Source of the DNA: Aeromicrobium sp. PE09-221
Lineage (GTDB): Bacteria; Actinomycetota; Actinomycetes; Propionibacteriales; Nocardioidaceae
Direction of reading: 5' to 3'
Assembly (NCBI RefSeq): GCF_002174305.1
Contig: NZ_MIJB01000024.1
Span: forward strand, 106,392-170,391
Length of the DNA: 64,000 nt
How positions within the stretch are numbered: the stretch's first letter is position 1; each line of letters starts with the position of its first letter. Position numbers and translations under genes: made by a program. Below are positions 8,653-17,275 of this stretch, in pieces. Below the pieces are notes generated by a model. That model was not told where the DNA came from. It saw only the letters and a program-made list of their open reading frames with translations, and did not search any database.

Positions 8653-9342
8653 TCAGTTCGAGACGAACAGGTGCTGGGCCGCCTCGGTGTCGATCTCGGC
8701 CGTCTCACCCTGGCGCGCGACGATGACGCCGTCGTGGCCGGCCGAGGCGAGGATGTCGTTGCCCGGCAGGGCGCCCACACGCCGCAGGACCGACATGACG
8801 GCAGTGTCCTTCTGCAGCTCCTCGGCGATGCGCCGTACCACCAACCGGGTGGGCTCGGAGGATCCGGCGATCGCCTTGGGGAGGGTCTGCACACCGGCGA
8901 GGAAGTCCGCCTCGCCCACCTCCTGACCGAGCTCGGCCAGACCGGGGATGGGGTTGCCGTAGGGCGACTCCGTGGGCTGCTGGAGGAGGTCGATGAGACG
9001 GCGCTCCACCTGCTCGGAGATCACATGCTCCCATCGACACGCCTCATCGTGGACGTATTCGATCTCTAGCCCGATCACATCGGTGAGCAGCCGCTCGGCG
9101 AGCCGGTGCTTGCGCATCACGCGGGTGGCGAGCGCACGGCCCTTCTCCGACAGCTCCAGGTGACGGTCCCCCTCGACGGTGAGCAGACCGTCGCGTTCCA
9201 TGCGGGCAACGGTCTGGCTCACTGTGGGCCCGCTCTGGTGGAGACGCTCGGCGATGCGGGCACGCAGCGGTACGATGCCCTCTTCCTCGAGCTCGAAAAT
9301 GGTGCGCAGATACATCTCAGTGGTATCGATCAGGTCGCTCAC
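8653..9342 (-). CDS. ideR: Iron-dependent regulator IdeR/DtxR
   Basis: 229 residues starting at GTG 9342, preceded by GGAGGGG. The protein follows mycobacterial IdeR closely: 'DTTEMYLRTIFELEEEG', 'PLRARIAERLHQSGPTVSQT' and 'MRKHRLAERLLTDVIGL'. All ligands of both DtxR metal sites are present at the canonical numbers: Met10, Cys102, Glu105 and His106 for site 2, and His79, Glu83 and His98 for site 1. The C-terminal SH3-like domain is shorter and more divergent. Fe(II)-bound dimers repress iron uptake genes. It is divergent from the photolyase gene. The strict conservation supports a Mycobacteriales host. Confidence 0.93.
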   Translation of the reverse strand: MSDLIDTTEMYLRTIFELEEEGIVPLRARIAERLHQSGPTVSQTVARMERDGLLTVEGDRHLELSEKGRALATRVMRKHRLAERLLTDVIGLEIEYVHDEACRWEHVISEQVERRLIDLLQQPTESPYGNPIPGLAELGQEVGEADFLAGVQTLPKAIAGSSEPTRLVVRRIAEELQKDTAVMSVLRRVGALPGNDILASAGHDGVIVARQGETAEIDTEAAQHLFVSN

Positions 9343-9417
9343 CCCTCCATTGTTCCACGTCCCGCCGACAGCGTGTTCCGATGTGCGAACACACCGTCCC
9401 GCCGCCACGATGGAGCG

Positions 9418-10758
9418 ATGGCGAACTCGGTGATGTGGTTCCGCAGTGATCTGCGTCTGATGGACCAGCCGGCGCTGCGAGAAGCCGTCGAGGCCGGATC
9501 GGACGGCGTGGTTCCGCTCTACGTGCTCGACGACCGGCTGTGGACCTCCGGAGCGGGCGTGCGGACGGCATATCTCTCGCGACTGTTGTCGGAATTCGAC
9601 GAGCGCATCGGCGGACTGCACGTCGTACACGGTCCTGCGGAGCGTGAGGTTCCGCGCGTCGCGCACGCGGTCGGGGCGAGCAGCGTGCACGTGTCGGCAT
9701 CCTTCACGCCCTACGGCGCGCGACGGGACGCCAGGGTCGAGGAGGCCCTCGACATCCCGCTCGTGCGGACGGGATCGGCCTACGCCGTCTCCCCCGGCCG
9801 GGTACTCAAGGGCGATGGCGAGGGCTACCGCGTCTTCACCCCCTTCTACAAGGAGTGGCTCGCGCACGGCTGGCGCGAGCCGGCGCCTGCGGTACACGAC
9901 GTGCCCTGGCTGAGGCCGGACGGCCGGACCCGTCGGATCCCCGAGACCGGGCCGCCGGAGGGCGTGACCTTGCCGCCCGTCGGCGAGCGAGCCGCACGCG
10001 ACCATTGGCGCCGTTGGCTCGAGGACCATGTCACCGACTATGCCGACGAGCGCGACCACCCGGGCCTCGACACGACCTCGCGCATGTCCGTCCACCTGAA
10101 ATGGGGCAGCATCCACCCTCGCACCCTGCTGGCAGATCTCGGGCCGCTGCGCTCGGACGGCGCCTCCGCATATCGGCGGGAGCTGGCCTTCCGCGAGTTC
10201 TACGCCGATATCCTCCACCAACGTCCGGACTCGGCCTTCGGCTACTACGACCGGCGCTTCGAGCACCTCCAGTACGACGAGCCCGGGGACGACTTCGATG
10301 CCTGGAGACGTGGGGAGACCGGCTTTCCCATCGTCGATGCCGGGATGCGCCAGCTCCTGGCGGAGGGGTGGATGCACAACCGGGTCCGCATGATCGTCGC
10401 GAGCTTCCTGGTCAAAGACCTCCATCTGGAATGGACCCACGGCGCGGCGCACTTCCTCGACCGCCTGGCCGATGCCGACCTGGCATCCAATCAGCACGGG
10501 TGGCAGTGGGTCGCCGGGTGCGGCACAGACGCATCGCCCTTCTTCCGGGTCTTCAATCCCGTCACCCAGAGCAAGAAGTTCGACCCCGACGGCGTCTACA
10601 TCCGGCGGTGGGTGCCCGAACTGGCCGAGGTGCCCGCGCCGGCGATACACGAACCGTGGACGATGTCCGATCCGCCGCGGGGCTACCCCGCTCCCCTGGT
10701 CGATCACGCGGAGGAACGACGCGAGGCCCTCCGCCGTTTCGAGGCCCTCACCCGATAG
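9418..10758 (+). CDS. Deoxyribodipyrimidine photolyase (cryptochrome/photolyase family)
   Basis: 446 residues. The N-terminal antenna domain begins 'MWFRSDLRLMDQPALREAVE'. The C-terminal FAD domain has 'ELAFREFYADILHQRP', 'GFPIVDAGMRQLLAEGWMHN' and 'SPFFRVFNPVTQSKKFDPDG', all class I CPD photolyase hallmarks. It uses blue light and reduced FAD to split cyclobutane pyrimidine dimers. ATG 9418 is chosen because it begins exactly at the antenna domain; an upstream in-frame ATG at 9106 overlaps ideR. The thioesterase-like gene follows 26 bases later. Confidence 0.93.
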   Translation: MANSVMWFRSDLRLMDQPALREAVEAGSDGVVPLYVLDDRLWTSGAGVRTAYLSRLLSEFDERIGGLHVVHGPAEREVPRVAHAVGASSVHVSASFTPYGARRDARVEEALDIPLVRTGSAYAVSPGRVLKGDGEGYRVFTPFYKEWLAHGWREPAPAVHDVPWLRPDGRTRRIPETGPPEGVTLPPVGERAARDHWRRWLEDHVTDYADERDHPGLDTTSRMSVHLKWGSIHPRTLLADLGPLRSDGASAYRRELAFREFYADILHQRPDSAFGYYDRRFEHLQYDEPGDDFDAWRRGETGFPIVDAGMRQLLAEGWMHNRVRMIVASFLVKDLHLEWTHGAAHFLDRLADADLASNQHGWQWVAGCGTDASPFFRVFNPVTQSKKFDPDGVYIRRWVPELAEVPAPAIHEPWTMSDPPRGYPAPLVDHAEERREALRRFEALTR

Positions 10759-10784
10759 GCGCGGGATCCCGTTACGGTGAGGGC

Positions 10785-11483
10785 ATGGTGACGATCGCGC
10801 GGCAGTTCAACGGTCCCCCCGGCTCAGGTAACGGCGGCTATGCCAGCGGCGTGATCGCCGCGGGCCTGGAGCACGACGGCCCGGTGGAGGTGCGGCTGAC
10901 CACACCGCCGCCCTTGGACACGCCGCTTGCCTACGAGCGTGATCGCGACGAGGTCCGCCTCGTCACCCACGGCGGCGCTCTCGTCGGGCACGCCCGTCCC
11001 GGTGGGTTCCTGCGGGAGGCACCGCGCTTCGCGTCGGCGGACGAGATCGAGGCGGGAGCCACGAGCTATCCCGGCTTCGTGCACCATCCCTTCGATATGT
11101 GCTTCACCTGCGGGACGCAGCGCGGTGACGGCGACGGGCTGCGCATCTTCTCCGGTCCCATCGACGATGGTCTCACCGCGGCTCCCTGGGACGCGCACGA
11201 GAGCTTCGCCGGCGAGAACGGCACGATCGACGAGCCGGTGACGTGGGCGTCCCTCGACTGTCCCGGCGGGTGGGCCGCGGACTTCTCCCAGCAGCCGATG
11301 CTCCTCGGCACCATGACGGCGGAGGTCTACGCGGCCCCGGCGGCCGGTCAGCGGTACCATGCGGTGGGACAGCTCGACCGGCGCGAGGGCCGCAAGTTCT
11401 ACACCTCGACCGCGCTCTACACGCCCGAGGCTCAGCTCGTCGGGCGTGCCGAGCAGGTCTGGATCGAGATCGACCTCGGCTGA
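10785..11483 (+). CDS. Thioesterase-like (hot-dog fold) hypothetical protein
   Basis: 232 residues with no close recognised family. The pattern 'RQFNGPPGSGNGGYASGVIA' at the N-terminus and the CxxCG-type segment 'FDMCFTCGTQRGDGDGLRIF' near residues 103-122 are seen in actinobacterial proteins usually annotated as thioesterase-superfamily. The second half, 'DEPVTWASLDCPGGWAADF', fits a second hot-dog unit. A role in acyl-CoA hydrolysis is a guess. It follows the photolyase closely and converges on the glutaredoxin gene. Confidence 0.7.
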   Translation: MVTIARQFNGPPGSGNGGYASGVIAAGLEHDGPVEVRLTTPPPLDTPLAYERDRDEVRLVTHGGALVGHARPGGFLREAPRFASADEIEAGATSYPGFVHHPFDMCFTCGTQRGDGDGLRIFSGPIDDGLTAAPWDAHESFAGENGTIDEPVTWASLDCPGGWAADFSQQPMLLGTMTAEVYAAPAAGQRYHAVGQLDRREGRKFYTSTALYTPEAQLVGRAEQVWIEIDLG

Positions 11484-11487
11484 CGGA

Positions 11488-11739
11488 TCAGCGGGCCAGG
11501 GCCGCCCGCAGCCGCGCGGGATCGACCCGCCAGAAGTCGTGCTGGCGTCCGTCGACGAAGGTGACCGGCACCTGCTCGCCGAAGCGGCTGACGAGCTCAG
11601 GATCGGTGTCGATGTCGATGCGCTCCCAGTCGTCGCCCGTCTCGGCCACGACGGTCGCCACCTGGGCCTCGGCGACCTCGCACAGGTGGCATCCATCCCG
11701 GCTGTAGACCACCACGCGCGTTCCTCCCGCGCCGGTCAC
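11488..11739 (-). CDS. Glutaredoxin-like protein
   Basis: 83 residues, one thioredoxin-fold domain. The redox motif is CHLC in 'VVVYSRDGCHLCEVAE' (about residues 9-24), and the cis-Pro is in 'EQVPVTFVDG'. It lacks extra domains. GTG at 11739 overlaps the upstream ligase stop (GTGA), so translation is coupled to that gene. A comparable small glutaredoxin gene lies near the SerB1-like HAD gene in Mycobacterium, which fits the neighbourhood here. Confidence 0.88.
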   Translation of the reverse strand: MTGAGGTRVVVYSRDGCHLCEVAEAQVATVVAETGDDWERIDIDTDPELVSRFGEQVPVTFVDGRQHDFWRVDPARLRAALAR

Positions 11740-13289
11740 TGGGTCTCCCGGGCCAGCTCGCGCAACCGCCCCTTGGCCACCTTGCCGGTCGGCGAATGGG
11801 GCAGACCTGCGGCGACGACGATGCGCGAGGGCTGCTTGAAGCGGGCAAGGTTCTCACGGCACACGGTCGCGACGGCCTCGATGAGGGCATGCTCGTCGGC
11901 AGCCTCGTCCTCGGGCACGACGAAGGCCACCACGGCCTCACCCGTGTGCTCGTCGGGCATGCCGACGACAGCGACTTGCGCGACCCCCGGAGTGTGCGCC
12001 GCGATCTCCTCCACCTCGGTCGGGTAGACGTTGAATCCCGAGACGATGATCAGCTCGCGCAGGCGGTCGACGAGGGCCAGCGCGCCGTAGGCGTCGATGA
12101 TGCCGATATCGCCGGTGGCGTACCAGCCGTCGTCGCCCGGTCCACCGGCACCGTCGGGCCAGTAGCCGGAGAAGAGATTGTCGCCGCGGATCCATACCTG
12201 CGCGGGGTCCCCGGGGTCGGCCTGCTGTCCGAGCGAGTCGCGCACCTCCACCTCCACGCCGGGCACCGGCCAGCCCACCGTGTACGGCTCGCGTGGAGCC
12301 TCGCGATCGACGAGGGTCGTGGTGACGACGGGGCTCGCTTCGGTCAGTCCGTAACCCTGTTCCACTCGGTGGCCGGAGACCTCCTCGAAACGCCGCGCGA
12401 GATCCGGGTCGAGGGCGGCCGCACCGGACAACACCACGCGTACCCCGGTGAGCGCCTCGCGCACGTTCTCGCGGCGCGCCCAGGCCGCGATCACCGGCGG
12501 AGCCACCGGCACGACCGTGATCCCCTCGTCGGCGATGAGGCGGAGCACGGCATCGGGGTCGAAGCTCTCGACCAGCACCACCCGGGCCCGCTCCCGGAGC
12601 GCCTGGCCGAGCACCGCGTTGAGACCGTAGACGTGGAAGAGCGGCAGCAGACCGAGCACCGCGTCCCCCGGACCGATCACCGGGGGCTCGATCCGACCCA
12701 CCTGCTCGATGTTGGCGATGAGGGCCCGGTGGGTCAGCTGGACGCCGCGAGGCAGTGCCGAGGCACCGGACGTGTAAAGCACGACGGCCAGTGACTCGGC
12801 ATCCTGCGGCGCCACCGGCACCTGCCCGGAGCGCTGCTCCTGCAGCGCGTCGAAGGTCAATTCACCGGTCTCGGCCGCGACCCGGTGCACGGCGATGACG
12901 GCACCGGCGGTCTCGGCCTGCCGGACCTGTGCGGCGGCCGCCGCGTCGGCGACGACGACCTTGGGCTGGCAGTCCGCGACGATGCGGCTGATCTCCCGTG
13001 CGGGTGCCTGCGGATTGATCGGGACGGCCACGAGTCCACCCCGCAATACCGCCAGATAGGCCACACACAGGTCGATGCCGTTGCTCATCACCAGGGCCAC
13101 GCGGTGTCCCGCGACCAGGCCCTGTCCAAGGAGGGTCTGGGCGACTCGATCAACCCAGGCATCGAGCTCGGCCCAGGTGAGTTCGCGGCGGCTCCGGGGC
13201 TCGCTGAGGGCGCTCTCGTCGGGCGACCGACGGGCGGCATCACGCAGATAGTCGCTCAAGTTCACGGGCACATGTCGAGTCAACCACAT
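11736..13289 (-). CDS. AMP-dependent acyl-CoA synthetase/ligase
   Basis: 517 residues. Activates a carboxylic acid as an acyl-AMP and transfers it to CoA or another thiol. Visible ANL motifs are A5-like 'GYGLTEASPVV', A7/A8 'YATGDIGIIDAYG' and 'RLRELIIVSGFNVYPTEVEE', and the A10 lysine in 'SPTGKVAKGRL'. The P-loop is unusual, 'VLYTSGASALPRGVQ', with Ala for the second Gly and Arg for the usual Lys. Start is uncertain: ATG 13289 (used here), GTG 13271 or GTG 13265. It leaves only 34 bases to the divergent HAD gene. It is co-transcribed with glutaredoxin. Confidence 0.9.
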   Translation of the reverse strand: MWLTRHVPVNLSDYLRDAARRSPDESALSEPRSRRELTWAELDAWVDRVAQTLLGQGLVAGHRVALVMSNGIDLCVAYLAVLRGGLVAVPINPQAPAREISRIVADCQPKVVVADAAAAAQVRQAETAGAVIAVHRVAAETGELTFDALQEQRSGQVPVAPQDAESLAVVLYTSGASALPRGVQLTHRALIANIEQVGRIEPPVIGPGDAVLGLLPLFHVYGLNAVLGQALRERARVVLVESFDPDAVLRLIADEGITVVPVAPPVIAAWARRENVREALTGVRVVLSGAAALDPDLARRFEEVSGHRVEQGYGLTEASPVVTTTLVDREAPREPYTVGWPVPGVEVEVRDSLGQQADPGDPAQVWIRGDNLFSGYWPDGAGGPGDDGWYATGDIGIIDAYGALALVDRLRELIIVSGFNVYPTEVEEIAAHTPGVAQVAVVGMPDEHTGEAVVAFVVPEDEAADEHALIEAVATVCRENLARFKQPSRIVVAAGLPHSPTGKVAKGRLRELARETQ

Positions 13290-13323
13290 CCGTGGTCTTC
13301 GCCGGCCCGATACGCTGTGCTGC

Positions 13324-14208
13324 ATGTCACCGGGCCGCCGCGAGATCCCGCGCAATCTCCAGGCTCGCTCCGTGCTGGCAGGTCAGGCGGCCGCCGCCTC
13401 GCCGGAGGTGGAGCGTGCCCTGGCCCCGGTGCTCGACCCGCACACCGCGGCCTTCTTCGATGTCGACAACACGATCATGCAGGGCGCCTCGATCTTCCAC
13501 CTCGCACGAGGTCTGCACCGGCGCGAGTTCTTCACCACCCGCGATATCGCCGCCGCGGTCTGGAAACAGGTGTGGTTCCAGTATGTCGGCGGCGAGCGCA
13601 GCGATCACATCGACGACGCCCGGTCGTCCGCCCTCTCCTTCGTCGCCGGCCATCGGGTCGACGAGCTCCGCGAGATCGGCGAGGAGGTCTTCGACGAGTT
13701 CATGGCGATGCGGATCTGGCCCGGCACCCGGGCCATCGCGCAGTGGCATCTCGACCGGGGGCACCGGGTCTGGCTGGTCACGGCGGCCCCGGTGGAGGTC
13801 GCCGAGGTGATCGCCCGACGGCTCGGGCTCACAGGCGCGCTCGGCACGGTGGCCGAATCGGTCGACGGCGTCTATACCGGGCGGCTCGTCGGCGAGATGC
13901 TGCACGGCGAGGGCAAGGCCGTCGCCGTGCGAGGGCTCGCCGCGGCGGAAGGCCTCGACCTCGATCGCTGCTATGCCTACTCCGACTCCAGCAACGATCT
14001 GCCGATGCTCGAGCTCGTCGGCCACCCGTGCGCCGTGAACCCCGACGCGCGGCTCCGGGCCCATGCTCGGGGACAGGGGTGGCTCATCCGCGACTATCGG
14101 GTGGGACGCCGCTTCGCGCTCACCGGCGTCAGGACTGCGCTGGCGGTCCTCGCGCTATGGGCGACGGTCGCCCTCGGCCGCCGTCTGTATCGCCGGTCTT
14201 TTTCGTGA
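13324..14208 (+). CDS. HAD-IB family phosphatase (SerB1-like)
   Basis: 294 residues. The DxDxT nucleophile motif is 'AAFFDVDNTIMQGASIFH' with Asp46 and Asp48. Motif III/IV is 'YSDSSNDLPMLELVGHPCAV'. The capsule 'LARGLHRREFF' and overall length match the mycobacterial SerB1 group rather than true phosphoserine phosphatases, and the substrate is unproven. The C-terminus has a hydrophobic segment at about residues 265-285 that may anchor it in the membrane. Mycobacteria place this gene next to the same acyltransferase/epimerase cluster. Confidence 0.9.
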   Translation: MSPGRREIPRNLQARSVLAGQAAAASPEVERALAPVLDPHTAAFFDVDNTIMQGASIFHLARGLHRREFFTTRDIAAAVWKQVWFQYVGGERSDHIDDARSSALSFVAGHRVDELREIGEEVFDEFMAMRIWPGTRAIAQWHLDRGHRVWLVTAAPVEVAEVIARRLGLTGALGTVAESVDGVYTGRLVGEMLHGEGKAVAVRGLAAAEGLDLDRCYAYSDSSNDLPMLELVGHPCAVNPDARLRAHARGQGWLIRDYRVGRRFALTGVRTALAVLALWATVALGRRLYRRSFS

Positions 14209-14214
14209 CATCTG

Positions 14215-14227
14215 CGGTGTCACACCG
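14215..14227. promoter_or_regulatory. Small palindrome upstream of the sigma-factor gene
   Basis: CGGTGTCACACCG is a nearly perfect inverted repeat 30 bases before the GTG start of the ECF sigma gene. The position suits a promoter-overlapping operator. No matching regulator can be named. Confidence 0.25.
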
Positions 14228-14256
14228 TAGAGTCAGGGCAGTTGCGGGAGGGAAAC

Positions 14257-14952
14257 GTGACCGAAGCGAGGCATCCGATCGGCGTCGCCGTCCTGGCGCC
14301 GCCCTTCGACGTGTCCGCCCTCTGGATCGCTCTCGCCCAGATACGCACGGGAACGGGACACTCCTCCCGCACGCCCCCGGGCTCGGACGATACCCACGCC
14401 GAGCGGGTCCATGCCCTGGTCGAGCTCGCCCGAACCGGAGATGCCGAGGCCTTCGGACAGCTCTACGACATCTATGTCACCACCGTGTACCGCTATCTCT
14501 ACTACCGCGTGGGCTCTCGGCAGCTGGCTGAGGACCTCACCAGCGACACCTTCGTCCGCGCGATGAAGGCGGTCGGCCGTTTCACCTGGCAGGGCAAGGA
14601 TTTCGGCGCCTGGCTCACTACGATCGCGCGCAATCTGATCGCCGACCACTACAAGTCGGCCCGGGTCCGGATGGAGCTGACCTCCGATATCGTGCCCGAA
14701 CGTGGGCCGGCCGCCGAAAGTTCCGAGGACGAGGCCCTCGAGCACCTCAGCGATCATGCTCTCCATCACGCGATCAGCGAGCTGTCCTCCGAGCAACGGG
14801 ACTGCATCGTCATGAGATTCCTGTCCGGTATGACGATCGCTCAGACCGCCGCGGCCCTCGATCGGAGCGAGGGCGCCGTCAAACAGTTGCAGCTGCGAGC
14901 GCTGCGCAATCTCGCCAAGAACGTGCCCCCGGAGCTGCGCCCTCAGCCGTAA
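14257..14952 (+). CDS. ECF-type RNA polymerase sigma factor
   Basis: 231 residues. Sigma region 2 is 'AFGQLYDIYVTTVYRYLYYR' through 'LTSDTFVRAMKAVGRF' and 'FGAWLTTIARNLIADHYKSA'. Region 4 is 'LSSEQRDCIVMRFLSGMTIA' followed by the HTH 'AALDRSEGAVKQLQLRAL'. The N-terminal about 45 residues are an unstructured extension. GTG 14257 is preferred over TTG 14242 because GGGAGG lies at the right distance. The downstream DUF5667 membrane protein makes this pair resemble the BldN/RsbN type, with the partner probably acting as anti-sigma factor; that is inference. Confidence 0.9.
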   Translation: MTEARHPIGVAVLAPPFDVSALWIALAQIRTGTGHSSRTPPGSDDTHAERVHALVELARTGDAEAFGQLYDIYVTTVYRYLYYRVGSRQLAEDLTSDTFVRAMKAVGRFTWQGKDFGAWLTTIARNLIADHYKSARVRMELTSDIVPERGPAAESSEDEALEHLSDHALHHAISELSSEQRDCIVMRFLSGMTIAQTAAALDRSEGAVKQLQLRALRNLAKNVPPELRPQP

Positions 14953-15008
14953 CCTTCGCCGAACTCCGTCGTTAGATCACTTCAGACGATCCGAAAGGCC
15001 CCCGCCCC

Positions 15009-16124
15009 GTGTTCATCCGCCGCCGCGCCGCCCAGGCCTTCGCCGATGCCTGGGGATCGCGTCGTCGCCCCGACGACGCGGAGATCGGCGCGCTCGTGGC
15101 GCTGGCGCGGCGATTAGAGGTCAGCGCGACGGCACACCCCGATCCGGCCTTCCGGGAGGGTCTGCGTGAGCAGCTGATAGCCGCGGCCGGGCAGACGATG
15201 GTCGCCGGGCCCCCTCGCCGCGTGGTCGAAGGACAGCCCGTCAGCCCCGGACGCCGCAGGGCTCGCTGGGCGGGGGCCGTCGTGGCTGCCACGCTGGCGC
15301 TGGTCGGCTCGGTGAGCGCCAGTGCGAGCGCCGTTCCCGGCGACATCCTGTATCCGGTCAAGATGGGCACCGAGCACGTCGAGCGCACATTCGCCGGCGA
15401 CGATAAGAGCCTCGGCCGGCTCTATCTCACGCAGGCCGGCACCCGGCTGGGCGAGGCCGAGGTCCTCGGTCAGCAGAGCAATACGAATGCGCGGACGCGG
15501 GTCAGCTCGGCATTGGAAGCCTTCTCCGACAGCGCCGAGCGCGGCTCGGCGCTCTTGCTGGGCGGCACGAGCCGCCAGATCGATCCGACCGATGCCGAGT
15601 ACGTCGCTGCTTTCGCCGAGGACTCCACCCTGCGACTGAATGCGCTCCTGGAGCGCCTGTCACTGGCCGATCGTGCCAGCGCCGAACGCGCGGTCCGCAC
15701 CCTCGCCGATCTGGGTGTCGACATCGGGACCGTCTGTCCGGAGTGCACCGGAGACACCGAGCGCGTCGCCGAGTCGGTCGACAACCTGCTCTCCGATGTT
15801 CAGCGCACCCTCGCCGAGGGTGGGCCTGGCGCGACCACGGAGGACGCCGGCCGCACCGGACAGCCGTCCGAGGGGGCCGGGCAGTCCGGCACCATCGGAC
15901 GCGACGGCTCCCCCAGCGGTGGGGACTCCGGGTCCTCGGAGCAGCCGCGGCCGCGGACCACGGCTCCGCCCATCGAGAGCCTCCCGATCATCGCGCTCCC
16001 CGAGGCCAAGCCGCCTTCGAGCGTCGGTGACGTTCTGTCGCCGGTCGTCGGCGCGGTCTTGGGCGATGATCGCCAGGAAGGCCTCGTACCGAGTGTCCTG
16101 GGCGTCTTGGGACTGCGCCGCTGA
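15009..16124 (+). CDS. DUF5667-domain membrane protein, likely partner of the ECF sigma factor
   Basis: 371 residues from GTG. Residues 1-80 are cytoplasmic with the pattern seen in N-termini that bind sigma factors ('FADAWGSRRRPDDAEIGALV'). One membrane helix lies at about residues 85-108. The extracytoplasmic signature 'AVPGDILYPVKMGTEHVERT' is the DUF5667 hallmark. A long Ala/Gly/Pro/Ser-rich linker and a helical domain follow. It sits 56 bases behind the sigma gene. An anti-sigma or stress-sensing role is inferred from this pairing only. Confidence 0.8.
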   Translation: MFIRRRAAQAFADAWGSRRRPDDAEIGALVALARRLEVSATAHPDPAFREGLREQLIAAAGQTMVAGPPRRVVEGQPVSPGRRRARWAGAVVAATLALVGSVSASASAVPGDILYPVKMGTEHVERTFAGDDKSLGRLYLTQAGTRLGEAEVLGQQSNTNARTRVSSALEAFSDSAERGSALLLGGTSRQIDPTDAEYVAAFAEDSTLRLNALLERLSLADRASAERAVRTLADLGVDIGTVCPECTGDTERVAESVDNLLSDVQRTLAEGGPGATTEDAGRTGQPSEGAGQSGTIGRDGSPSGGDSGSSEQPRPRTTAPPIESLPIIALPEAKPPSSVGDVLSPVVGAVLGDDRQEGLVPSVLGVLGLRR

Positions 16125-16144
16125 GCCAACCCGCCGGATACGCC

Positions 16145-17275
16145 CTAGATGAAGGGGTTGCCGCGGTCGCTGAGAAGCGCGTAGAGGTTCTGCTGGATGG
16201 TCTCGCGCACCTGATCGGTCACATTGAACAGCAGCATCGGGTCATCGGCCGCCTCGGCCGGATAGGCATCCGTACGGATCGGCTCACCGAACTCGATGAT
16301 CCACTTGCTCGGCAGCGGGATCATCCCCAGCGGGCCCAGCCAGGGGAAGAACGGCGTGATCGGGAGGTACGGGACCCCGAGCAGCCGTGCGAGGGACGGG
16401 ATATTGCCCACGAGCGGGTAGATCTCCTCAGCCCCCACGAGCGACACCGGGATGATCGGCACCTGAGCGCGCATCGCCGCGGAGACGAAGCCGCCCCGGC
16501 CGAAACGCTGCAGCTTGTAGCGCTCGCTGTACGGCTTGCCGACCCCCTTGAAGCCCTCCGGCCACACAGCTGCCAGCTCCCCGCAGGTGAGCAGTCGTTC
16601 GGCATCATCGGCACACGCCAGGGTCGCGCCGAGTTTGCGGGCGAGCTGACTCACGAAGGGCAGCGCGAAGACCAGATCGGCACCCAGGGGCCGCAGTGAC
16701 CGCTGAGCGTGCTTGCGGACCGCGAAACCGGTGATCACACCGTCCACGGGCACCGTGCCCGAGTGATTGCCCACGAGCAGCGCTCCACCCTCGGACGGGA
16801 TGTTCTCGATGCCGCGGACCTCGAGCCGGAACCATTTCTCGGCGATCGGCTCGATGAGATGGTCGAGCAGGGCGACGACCTCGGGGTCGTATCCGAAATC
16901 GTCGACCGCGTAGTCGCCCGAGAGACGGTGCGCGAGCCCTGCGGTCAGCCCCTGGAGGCGTTCCTCCCAGTCTTCTCCCAGCAGCCGTTGAGCACCGCTC
17001 AGCAGGGCGCTCAGCAGCTCCTCCAGGCGTGGCTCGTGTTGCTCGTGGTCGTGTCCGCTCGCGCCCGATGCGGTCTCCTCGGCAGCAGCCGCGGCGGCGG
17101 CCGCGTCGTCATCGGTCACCGATCGCAGCCGAGGACGCTCACCCCCGTTCTTCTTGCGCGCGGGACCAGCGGGAGCGCCGCCTGCGAGGTCGCGCGCCGC
17201 AGCGGAGGGCGAGGTGCGTCGATTGCCGCGCCCCGGTCGTCCCGCGGAGCCGATCGTGCGTAAGTCGTCGTTCAT
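16145..17275 (-). CDS. Lysophospholipid acyltransferase family protein (PlsC-like)
   Basis: 376 residues. After an Ala-rich low-complexity N-terminus (residues 1-85), the acyltransferase domain shows 'GGALLVGNHSGTVPVDGVIT' and 'ELAAVWPEGFKGVGKPYSER', the block I and block III motifs. In block I the His and Asp are spaced H-x6-D rather than the textbook H-x4-D. Related to mycobacterial Rv0502, next to the same epimerase. The ATG at 17275 overlaps the epimerase stop (ATGA), so the two are translationally coupled. Likely acts on membrane lipids; acceptor unknown. Confidence 0.9.
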   Translation of the reverse strand: MNDDLRTIGSAGRPGRGNRRTSPSAAARDLAGGAPAGPARKKNGGERPRLRSVTDDDAAAAAAAAEETASGASGHDHEQHEPRLEELLSALLSGAQRLLGEDWEERLQGLTAGLAHRLSGDYAVDDFGYDPEVVALLDHLIEPIAEKWFRLEVRGIENIPSEGGALLVGNHSGTVPVDGVITGFAVRKHAQRSLRPLGADLVFALPFVSQLARKLGATLACADDAERLLTCGELAAVWPEGFKGVGKPYSERYKLQRFGRGGFVSAAMRAQVPIIPVSLVGAEEIYPLVGNIPSLARLLGVPYLPITPFFPWLGPLGMIPLPSKWIIEFGEPIRTDAYPAEAADDPMLLFNVTDQVRETIQQNLYALLSDRGNPFI

